Positions 9,282-15,511 of a DNA stretch of 64,000 bases are shown here, piece after piece. Source of the DNA: Brevundimonas halotolerans. GTDB taxonomy: Bacteria > Pseudomonadota > Alphaproteobacteria > Caulobacterales > Caulobacteraceae. The stretch is from contig NZ_QTTA01000017.1 of NCBI RefSeq assembly GCF_003730275.1, positions 62,001 through 126,000 of the forward strand. The letters run 5' to 3'. Both the position numbers and the translations under genes were made by a program. The number at the start of each line of letters is the position of its first letter. Position 1 is the first letter of the stretch. The notes under the pieces were generated by a model. That model did not search any database. It saw only the letters and a list, made by a program, of their open reading frames with translations, and was not told the origin of the DNA.

Positions 9282-9725
9282 ATGGTCGCCAAGATCACCG
9301 TCACCGAGGGCGAATTCTCGGGCTGGCAGACCTACGATCTGCACGGGACCTTCGATCAGGTCGTCGGCCCGTTCTACTTCCGGCCCGACCCGGACGGTCG
9401 GATGCGCTGTGCCTTTCGCGCCGAGCCCAAGCATATGAACGCCGGGGGCCGCATGCATGGCGGCTGCTTGATGACCTTTGCCGACATTGCCCTGTTTCAG
9501 GCCGCCTATCAGGAGATGGAAGGGGCCTCGGGCGTCACGGTCCAGCTGGATTCCACCTTCATCGACGGCGCGTATGTCGGGGAGTTGGTCGAGGCCACCG
9601 GCGAAGTGATCCGCGCAGGCAAAAGCCTGATCTTTGTCCGGGGGCAGATCAATGCGGGCGAGCGGGTGCTGATGACCTTCTCGGGAGTCATCCGCAAGTT
9701 CCGCAAGCGCGATCCGGCGGCCTAG
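9282..9725 (+). CDS. Hotdog-fold thioesterase (PaaI family)
   Basis: A 147-aa single hotdog domain. The MNAGGRMHGGCLMTFADIA block is the PaaI/4HBT active-site helix, with the HGG turn typical of acyl-CoA thioesterases. The start is the ATG at 9282 with a GAGGAT ribosome site; the upstream in-frame ATG at 9210 would add an arginine-rich leader unlike the family. It is divergent from the DUF3253 gene and convergent with the GST gene, overlapping its end by 4 bp. The acyl-CoA substrate is unknown. Confidence 0.85.
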   Translation: MVAKITVTEGEFSGWQTYDLHGTFDQVVGPFYFRPDPDGRMRCAFRAEPKHMNAGGRMHGGCLMTFADIALFQAAYQEMEGASGVTVQLDSTFIDGAYVGELVEATGEVIRAGKSLIFVRGQINAGERVLMTFSGVIRKFRKRDPAA

Positions 9726-10342
9726 ACTCCGGCGCTGGCCGCCGGGCGGGCGCGGCAGGTGTCCAGCCAGCGGTTCAGGTTCTCCAGCTCGGCCGGGGGG
9801 CGGTATTTGATCAGGCGCGCAAAATCCAGCCCGACGACGGCGACGATGTCGGCGATGGTGAACCGGTCCAGCGCCATGAACTCGCGCCCGTCCAGATGGC
9901 GGTCCAGCGTCTTCATGAAGCGCTCGGCGGCGACGCGATTGTAATCCGCCACCTGGGGCTGGGGCGTGGCCTCCAATACCGCCAGCGCGGGGTGGGTAAA
10001 CCGCACCGTCAGCATGACCGGATTGGCCAGATAGAATTCGCAGCGCCGCGTCCACATCTCGACGATCGCCTGTTCGCGCGCGTCGACCCCGAACAGGTTC
10101 GGCTCGGGATAGATGGACTCCAGATAGCGGCAGATGGCGACCGACTCCGAGATACAGGTCCCGTCATCCAGCTCAAGCGCCGGGACATGCGGCACCCCGA
10201 CCTTCGCCCGGTATTCCGGCGTCCGGTGCTCCCCGGCCAGCAGATCGACCTGCACGACCTCGATGTCCGTAATGCCCTTTTCCGCCATGACCCAGCGCAC
10301 ACGGCGGGGGTTGGGTGCGCGGTGGCTGTCAAAGAGCTTCAT
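9722..10342 (-). CDS. Glutathione S-transferase family protein
   Basis: A 206-aa cytosolic GST. It has an N-terminal thioredoxin-like domain (MKLFDSHRAPNPRRV), the cis-Pro loop VPHVPALELDDG, the glutathione-binding ISES turn near residue 64, and an all-helical C-terminal domain ending in LNRWLDTC. It would conjugate glutathione to electrophiles or act as a glutathione-dependent peroxidase. Class and substrate are not assignable by eye. It stands alone, with a 61-bp gap to doxX. Confidence 0.88.
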   Translation of the reverse strand: MKLFDSHRAPNPRRVRWVMAEKGITDIEVVQVDLLAGEHRTPEYRAKVGVPHVPALELDDGTCISESVAICRYLESIYPEPNLFGVDAREQAIVEMWTRRCEFYLANPVMLTVRFTHPALAVLEATPQPQVADYNRVAAERFMKTLDRHLDGREFMALDRFTIADIVAVVGLDFARLIKYRPPAELENLNRWLDTCRARPAASAGV

Positions 10343-10403
10343 GGATCCGTCCCTCGGTTGCTTATCGAAACCTAGGGAAGGCCGCCCCGCCAGGCAAGTC
10401 GGT

Positions 10404-10832
10404 TCAGTCGAGCTTCAGCAGACGATCCAGGCTCCATCCCCCGGGTCCGCGCGCCAGCAGATAGACCAGCGGTCCCGCCCACAGCAGGTGCGTGGGCCAG
10501 CCGGTCGGCACGACAAACAGCTGGATCACCAGCGTCATCGCGATCAGGCCGAGCGCCGAGATCCGGGTCAGAAGGCCGAGGACCAGAAGGATGGGCAGCA
10601 GATGCTCGGCATAGGTCGCCAGATGCGCCGCAAGGTCGGGGGACAGGAAGGGGACGTCATATTCCTCGGCGAACAGATACTCGGTCGAGGGCGACAGGGT
10701 CAGAAAGCCCTCCACCTTGGTCCGCCCGGACAGGAAGAACGGCACGGCAATGCCGACCCGCAACAGCAGGGCGATCAGGCTTTCGGGAACGGCGGCCGAA
10801 AGCCGCTCATGGAGGTGGGACAGACGGTTCAT
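10404..10832 (-). CDS. DoxX-family membrane protein of the bufferin operon
   Basis: A 142-aa protein with about four membrane segments and the DoxX hallmark LRVGIAVPFFLSGRTKVEGF near the start. DoxX proteins are common last genes of MNIO/DUF692 operons; in Caulobacter the gold-induced gig operon ends with one. The ATG at 10832 overlaps the bufC stop (ATGA), which argues for this start over the longer open frame to 11063. A role in the membrane, perhaps redox or maturation of the peptide, is inferred. Confidence 0.85.
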   Translation of the reverse strand: MNRLSHLHERLSAAVPESLIALLLRVGIAVPFFLSGRTKVEGFLTLSPSTEYLFAEEYDVPFLSPDLAAHLATYAEHLLPILLVLGLLTRISALGLIAMTLVIQLFVVPTGWPTHLLWAGPLVYLLARGPGGWSLDRLLKLD

Positions 10833-11593
10833 GCTCGGGCCTCGGGTTCGGATGTCAGAAACACGTCCGCCGCAATCAGGCTGGCGAACAGGGTGGGAAT
10901 GGATTGGGTGCGGTCGAGCCGCGCGGCCTGGTCGGCGGCGATGCCGAGGGGGCGCCTCTTCTGGCAGGCTTCCAGAAAGGCGAACTCGGCAGGATTGATA
11001 AGGCGCGCCCGGACATGCCCTGCCGTCCTGTGGATCATCAGGGCCTCGGCGCGGGGCTCCCATACCAGCGGCCCCGGGGCAGCCTCAGGATAGCGATGGG
11101 CCAACCACAGCGACGGCACGGTCCAGTCGAACCGGAACAGCCGCACAGAGGGATGTAGCCCGACGGACAGACCCGTCAGCGCCGCGCCCAGAGCGCCTGC
11201 CTCGGCAGGAGTCATCACCGCCGCGTCTGCCGCAACATGCGCCTCGGTCCAGGCCCGGTCCAATCGCGCGCAGGGCGCGAGATAAGGCAGGTCCTGCGCC
11301 GGCTCGAAGGTCGCCAGCCAAACCGGAAAGGACGCGCCATAGGTCACCATTACCGGATCGTCGCCGGGGTGTTCCTGCGCGAACGCCAGTGCTGCCGCCC
11401 TGAACCAGTCCGCACCGACCAGCTGGACCACGGTCGGAAAGCTGGCCTCAAGTGCATCGATCCGCGCCTTGAGGCCCGTGTTGCGATAGACGCCGATCGC
11501 TGCCCGGGTCCGGTCGTCCACGACAAGATGAGGCAGAAGCGCTTCGGTGTCTCCGGCGAGCGCCGCCTCGAAGGCCGTATGGAAGGCGCTCAT
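10829..11593 (-). CDS. bufC: BufC/HvfC-like DUF2063 partner protein of the MNIO enzyme
   Basis: A 254-aa DUF2063 protein with the family N terminus (VYRNTGLKARIDALEASFPTVVQLVG) and a C-terminal winged-helix-like part. In characterised MNIO pathways this type of protein is a recognition or scaffold partner that delivers the precursor peptide to the DUF692 enzyme. It overlaps bufB by 4 nt upstream and doxX by 4 nt downstream. The annotated putative DNA-binding domain of this family is probably a misnomer here. Confidence 0.87.
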   Translation of the reverse strand: MSAFHTAFEAALAGDTEALLPHLVVDDRTRAAIGVYRNTGLKARIDALEASFPTVVQLVGADWFRAAALAFAQEHPGDDPVMVTYGASFPVWLATFEPAQDLPYLAPCARLDRAWTEAHVAADAAVMTPAEAGALGAALTGLSVGLHPSVRLFRFDWTVPSLWLAHRYPEAAPGPLVWEPRAEALMIHRTAGHVRARLINPAEFAFLEACQKRRPLGIAADQAARLDRTQSIPTLFASLIAADVFLTSEPEARA

Positions 11594-12435
11594 GCGGCCA
11601 TCTCCAGATCGGTCAGGACAGCCGCGGCGCGGGCCTGCTCTGCCAGAAGGTCTGAGAACCCGGGCACATCGCCATCGCGCTCGATCAGCGTCGGGCGCGG
11701 TCCGATCCGATCGATCAAGCGCCGGTGCAGCGCCCAGACCGGCTCGGCCACCGGGGCGTCATGGCTGTCGATCAGCAGGGCCTCACCGAGGGCCGCATCG
11801 GACCGATGCCCGGCCAGATGGATCTCGCCGACCAGCGCGCCCGGCACCCGGTCGATCCAGACCTCGGCGGACAGTCCCATATTGGCGGCGCTGACATAGA
11901 CATTGTTGACGTCGACCAACAGGCCGCAGCCCGTGCGGCGCGCGATCTCGATCAGGAAATCCACCTCGTCCCATTGATGGTCCGCCAGCGCCAGATAGGC
12001 GGTCGGGTTCTCGATCAGCAGACGCCGGCCCAGCGCCTCCTGCGCCTCATCGATATGGGCGCTGACCCGCGACAGCATCTCCGCATTCCGGGGAATTGGC
12101 AGAAGGTCGGGGTGATAGACGCCCCCCCGACGGGACCAGGCGAGATGTTCGGACACCACGAATGGCTCATAGCGATCGATCAGGCTGCGGAACCGGGCCA
12201 GATGCTCCGTGTCGGGCCGTTCGTCTCCGGCCAGGGACAGGCCCACGCCGTGAAGGGACAACGGCCGCGTGGCCCGGATCGTCTCCAACCATCTCAGACG
12301 CGGCCCGCCCTCGACCATGTAGTTCTCGGGGTGAACCTCGAACCACAGGCCATGCGTGGATCCGGCCGCCGGACAGGCCGAGGCCTCGGCATAGTGCTGG
12401 GGCTTGAGACCCAGTCCGGCGGTCGGGACCGTCAC
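11590..12435 (-). CDS. bufB: MNIO (DUF692) peptide-modifying multinuclear iron oxygenase BufB
   Basis: A 281-aa DUF692 TIM-barrel enzyme. MNIO enzymes use a di- or tri-iron centre to modify Cys or other residues in ribosomal peptides; the bufferin type makes thiooxazoles. The metal-ligand motifs are all present: FEVHPEN (32-38), LHGVGLS (61-67), SEH (95-97), IENP (141-144), DVNNVY (175-180) and EIHLAGH (204-210). I take the GTG at 12435, 2 nt after the bufA1 stop; a longer frame to 12561 overlaps bufA1 and lacks family similarity. Cytoplasmic; modification precedes export of the peptide. Confidence 0.92.
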   Translation of the reverse strand: MTVPTAGLGLKPQHYAEASACPAAGSTHGLWFEVHPENYMVEGGPRLRWLETIRATRPLSLHGVGLSLAGDERPDTEHLARFRSLIDRYEPFVVSEHLAWSRRGGVYHPDLLPIPRNAEMLSRVSAHIDEAQEALGRRLLIENPTAYLALADHQWDEVDFLIEIARRTGCGLLVDVNNVYVSAANMGLSAEVWIDRVPGALVGEIHLAGHRSDAALGEALLIDSHDAPVAEPVWALHRRLIDRIGPRPTLIERDGDVPGFSDLLAEQARAAAVLTDLEMAA

Positions 12436-12437
12436 GA

Positions 12438-12728
12438 TCAGCGATCCGCGATGGGGGTCAGCGAACCGTTGCCGCGCGGCGTCTCGATCGAGGTGCAGGT
12501 TCCCTTGGGCACGAGCTTCCAGGCGTTGCCCTGATAGTCGCGGGTCGAGGTGCCGGCGCACGACGTGCCCGGACCGGCAGCACAGTCATTCTGACCGGCC
12601 TTGGCGACGCCGTAGCATTTCTCCATCTCGCGCTCCTGCGAGACGCGGCCGCTGTCGGCCATGGCCGTCGTAGCTCCCAGCGCCAGCAGGGCACCGGCAC
12701 CGACAAGGATTTTCGCGGAAGTATTCAT
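12438..12728 (-). CDS. bufA1: Bufferin-1 precursor peptide BufA1 (DUF2282), exported RiPP
   Basis: A 96-aa precursor with a Sec signal peptide (hydrophobic residues 6-20, likely cut after AMA, residue 24). The mature part has exactly four cysteines, C38, C49, C57 and C78, in the family pattern [21 protein letters not shown] and KGTC. In studied bufferins the two central Cys are converted to thiooxazoles by the MNIO enzyme and the outer two form a disulfide, giving a periplasmic copper-binding peptide. It has a strong AGGAG ribosome site and a SigF motif upstream. First gene of the operon bufA1-bufB-bufC-doxX. Confidence 0.93.
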   Translation of the reverse strand: MNTSAKILVGAGALLALGATTAMADSGRVSQEREMEKCYGVAKAGQNDCAAGPGTSCAGTSTRDYQGNAWKLVPKGTCTSIETPRGNGSLTPIADR

Positions 12729-12782
12729 GGTCTCATCTCCTGAAAGCGACCGTCCACATCGGATCGGCCTGACAGGAGGGAG

Positions 12783-12808
12783 TTCGCCCCGTGGCCTGAG
12801 ACGGTTAC
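12783..12808 (-). promoter_or_regulatory. SigF-type ECF promoter for bufA1
   Basis: On the minus strand: GTAACC, 16 bases, CGAA. As I recall, this is exactly the motif reported for Caulobacter SigF promoters. The CGAA lies 55 bp upstream of the bufA1 ATG, leaving room for a short leader. The regulator is encoded next door and divergently. Confidence 0.8.
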
Positions 12809-12853
12809 CGTACCGGGTCGAAAAAAATTTCGTCGCCCGGGACCGCCTTCGAT

Positions 12854-12878
12854 GTAACCTTTTCGGCGGTCGACCGAA
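12854..12878 (+). promoter_or_regulatory. SigF-type promoter facing sigF (autoregulation)
   Basis: GTAACC, 15 bases, CGAA on the plus strand, one base shorter than the bufA1 site. The -10 element ends 11 bp before the sigF GTG, so the transcript would have a very short leader or none; the GGGAGAGG just before the GTG might still be partly included. Suggests SigF drives its own operon. Confidence 0.6.
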
Positions 12879-12889
12879 CTGGGAGAGGC

Positions 12890-13438
12890 GTGATCGACAG
12901 GGAAGCCGAGCTCAAACGTCTCATGATCCGGGGCCTCGACGGCGATCCGGTGGCTTGGCGCATGCTTCTGACTGAAATTCGCCCCGCCCTCGCCGGATTC
13001 CTCCAGCGTCGCCTCGCGGGGCATGAGGCCGACACGGAGGACCTCGTGCAAGACTGCCTGATCGCCATCCACGCCAAGCGCGCGACCTACGACCGGACGC
13101 GGCCCTTTACGGCGTGGGCCTATGCGATCGCGCGTTACAAGCTGATCGACCACCTGCGTCGGCAGGGGCGTCGCGTGTCCATCCCGATTGAGGACGCGGA
13201 TGTGCTTCTGGCCGACCATACGGTCGAGGACGGCGTGGTCCGCCGCGACCTTGGGAAACTGCTGTCGATCCTGCCCCGACGCCAGCGGCGCCTCGTCGAG
13301 GATGTGCGCCTCGGGGGTTACAGCGTGGCCGAGGCGGCCGCGCGCAACGGCTTCACCGAAGGCGCGGCCAAGGTCAGCGTCCACCGCAGCCTCAAGACAC
13401 TGAACGCCAGCATCCAACCCCCGCGAGGTCAGTCATGA
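12890..13438 (+). CDS. sigF: ECF RNA polymerase sigma factor SigF
   Basis: A 182-aa ECF sigma factor. Region 2 (about 25-90) contains [14 protein letters not shown] and [20 protein letters not shown]. Region 4 (about 120-170) has [39 protein letters not shown] split by a helix-turn-helix. The GTG start has GGGAGAGG directly upstream. The partner DUF1109 anti-sigma gene overlaps by 4 nt. In Caulobacter this pair responds to heavy metals such as chromate and cadmium and controls the DUF2282/DUF692 operon, matching the arrangement here. Confidence 0.9.
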   Translation: MIDREAELKRLMIRGLDGDPVAWRMLLTEIRPALAGFLQRRLAGHEADTEDLVQDCLIAIHAKRATYDRTRPFTAWAYAIARYKLIDHLRRQGRRVSIPIEDADVLLADHTVEDGVVRRDLGKLLSILPRRQRRLVEDVRLGGYSVAEAAARNGFTEGAAKVSVHRSLKTLNASIQPPRGQS

Positions 13439-14067
13439 AAACTGACGACCTGATCAACGCCCTCGCAGCCGGGATTGAGCCGGTACGGCCGGCCCGGATT
13501 CATCCGCTGTGGATCGCTGCGGCCTTCGCCGCCTCGGTCGGCGGCGTCCTGCTGCTGCTCGGTCTGCGCCCAGATCTGTCGTCGGCCATGACCGGGCCGA
13601 CCTTCTGGCTCAAGGCACTGTACACAACGGCGATGGCCGGGGTGGCGCTGTTCCTCGTGACGCGGCTGGGGCGGCCCGGGGTGGCCGCTCGCCGCGCCCT
13701 CTATGGGGTCTTCGGCACCGTAGGGGTGGCGCTGGTGGTTGCGGGGGTCGAACTGGCGCTGACGCCGACCGCCGACTGGACCCGGTCCTGGCTGGGCCTG
13801 ACCTGGACCTATTGCGCCCGGAACATCCTGATGATGTCTGTCTTTGCAGCCCCGCTGATCTGGCTGGGGGCACGCCCCCTGGCCCCGACCCGCCCGATGG
13901 CCTCAGGCGCCGCGCTGGGCCTCCTGACCGGCGCCATCGCCGCCACGGCCTATGGCCTGCACTGCCCCGAGGCCACGTCGCCGTTCGTAGCGACCTGGTA
14001 CACGCTGGGCATGGCCCTGGCCGCGGCCATCGGGGCGGTCATCGGTCGTTTCGCCCTGCGCTGGTAA
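13435..14067 (+). CDS. nrsF: Membrane anti-sigma factor NrsF (DUF1109)
   Basis: A 210-aa DUF1109 protein with six hydrophobic segments (starting near residues 24, 56, 90, 125, 155 and 186) and a short cytoplasmic N terminus ([11 protein letters not shown]) that would hold SigF. Two cysteines, C127 (TYCARN) and C177 (GLHCPE), match the conserved pair reported to be needed for metal sensing in Caulobacter NrsF. Translationally coupled to sigF by an ATGA overlap. Signal identity, such as copper, cadmium or chromate, is inferred from relatives. Confidence 0.88.
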   Translation: MKTDDLINALAAGIEPVRPARIHPLWIAAAFAASVGGVLLLLGLRPDLSSAMTGPTFWLKALYTTAMAGVALFLVTRLGRPGVAARRALYGVFGTVGVALVVAGVELALTPTADWTRSWLGLTWTYCARNILMMSVFAAPLIWLGARPLAPTRPMASGAALGLLTGAIAATAYGLHCPEATSPFVATWYTLGMALAAAIGAVIGRFALRW

Positions 14068-14071
14068 GTCC

Positions 14072-15343
14072 CTAGCCGAAGACGGCCGCAGGCATCAGCC
14101 CGACCACCGAGGCTGTCATCAGCGTGGCCATGAAACCGGCCGCCAGCGCTTTCCAGACCAGACCCAGCACCTCGGTGCGGCGCTCGGGCATCAGCACCGA
14201 CAGGCCGGTCACCGTGATGCCGACCGAGCCGATATTGGCAAAGCCGCACAGGGCGTAGGTCATCAGCATGCGGGTGCGCTCGCTGATCGCCTCGGGCGGC
14301 ACGCGGCCCAGCTCGATGAAGGCCACGAACTCGGTCAGGGTCAGCTTGACGCCCAGCAGACGCCCCGCCTCTCCCGCATCGGTCCATGACACGCCGGTCA
14401 ACCAGGCGACCGGCATGAACAGCCAGCCCAGAACCCGCTCGACCGACACCGGATCCCCGAACAGCCAGAAGCCCCCGATCATCACATTGACCAGCGCCAC
14501 CAGCGCCACGAACACGATCAGCACCGCCGAAATGTTCAGCACCACCATCAGCCCATCCGAGGTGCCCTTGACGATGGCATCGATCGACGAGTCGTATTTC
14601 AACGAGGCGGAGTAGTCGGCGACCGCGCCACCCTGCCCCGGGATTTCGGGGATCATGATGCGCGCCAGCAACACCCCGGCAGGCGCCGATACGATCGAGG
14701 CGACCAGCACATGGCCCGCCGCATTGGACAGGACGGGTGCCAGGATCGCGGCATAGGCCACCATGGTCGAGCCGGCTACGGTCGCCAGCCCCACCACCAT
14801 CATCAGGAACAATTCGGACCGGGTCAGCTTGTCCAGATAGGCGCGGATGACGATCGGGCTCTCGATCATACCGAGGAAGATGTTGGCCGCCACCGCCAGC
14901 GCCGAGGCCCCGCCCAGCCCCATGGTCCGCTGGAACAGCAGGCCAAAGCCATAGGTGATCGCCTTCAGGATCTTCCAATGCCACAGCAGCGCCGACAGGG
15001 CCGAGATCACCAGAATCAACGGCAGGACCTGAAAGGCAAAGGTGAACAGGGCCGGCTCACTGGTAACGGCGTAGGGTTGGTCGCCCCCCGCCAGATAGCC
15101 GAACACGAATTTCGCCCCCTCATTGGTCGCCCGACCCAACGCATCCACGGACCCGGTGATGGCGGCCAGCACGGCCCGCGATCCTGGCAGGGCGAACAGC
15201 GCCAGCACCAAGGCCGCCTGCACCGCCACCGCGCCCAGCGCCAGCCGCCAAGGGAACCGCTTGCGGTCTTCGGACAGCAGCCAGCAGACCACGACGATGA
15301 CGATCAGCCCCAGCGCGCTCTGGGCATTCAGCGTGGTGAACAT
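14072..15343 (-). CDS. Concentrative nucleoside transporter (NupC/CNT family)
   Basis: A 423-aa inner-membrane symporter. It shows the CNT domain order: an N-terminal helix bundle, a gate-like region (VLPLILVISALSALLWHW) and the conserved block with FLGMIESPIVIRAYL and VAGSTMVAYA. It would import nucleosides with H+ or Na+. The start at the ATG 15343 has a GGGGGAGAG ribosome site; a frame seven residues longer also exists. It is convergent with nrsF, with 4 nt between the stops. Confidence 0.88.
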   Translation of the reverse strand: MFTTLNAQSALGLIVIVVVCWLLSEDRKRFPWRLALGAVAVQAALVLALFALPGSRAVLAAITGSVDALGRATNEGAKFVFGYLAGGDQPYAVTSEPALFTFAFQVLPLILVISALSALLWHWKILKAITYGFGLLFQRTMGLGGASALAVAANIFLGMIESPIVIRAYLDKLTRSELFLMMVVGLATVAGSTMVAYAAILAPVLSNAAGHVLVASIVSAPAGVLLARIMIPEIPGQGGAVADYSASLKYDSSIDAIVKGTSDGLMVVLNISAVLIVFVALVALVNVMIGGFWLFGDPVSVERVLGWLFMPVAWLTGVSWTDAGEAGRLLGVKLTLTEFVAFIELGRVPPEAISERTRMLMTYALCGFANIGSVGITVTGLSVLMPERRTEVLGLVWKALAAGFMATLMTASVVGLMPAAVFG

Positions 15344-15511
15344 GGGCTCTCCCCCGGCCACGTCCCATCGCAGCCCTCCCCCGGCTTGAACGCCACGACG
15401 GACGAACTGGCAAGAGGAAGCTGCATCGTGCCCTCGCCGTCAGGTTCGGACAGGCTTGCCGCGCCGCATACCGTTGATAGGGTGACCGCAATCCTGGGGG
15501 AGGCCTGCACC

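Noticed and set aside
9165..10055. A 296-codon minus-strand frame over the thioesterase and GST genes
   Set aside because: Arg/Gly/His-rich shadow without domains; both genes beneath are well supported.
12436..12561. N-terminal extension of BufB to 12561
   Set aside because: It would overlap the bufA1 coding end by 124 bp; MNIO similarity begins right at the GTG 12435.
12725..13417. A 230-codon minus-strand frame opposite sigF that could be mistaken for a bufferin operon gene
   Set aside because: It covers the SigF promoters, is antisense to sigF and has no similarity to any operon member.
13950..14984. A 344-codon minus-strand frame overlapping the nucleoside transporter
   Set aside because: It is the wrong reading frame of the same strand; the transporter frame has the family motifs and a ribosome site.
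14711..15511. N-terminal extension of the caspase-like protein to 14711
   Set aside because: The added 267 residues are antisense to the transporter and lie before a signal peptide that must be N-terminal; a strong ribosome site precedes 15512.
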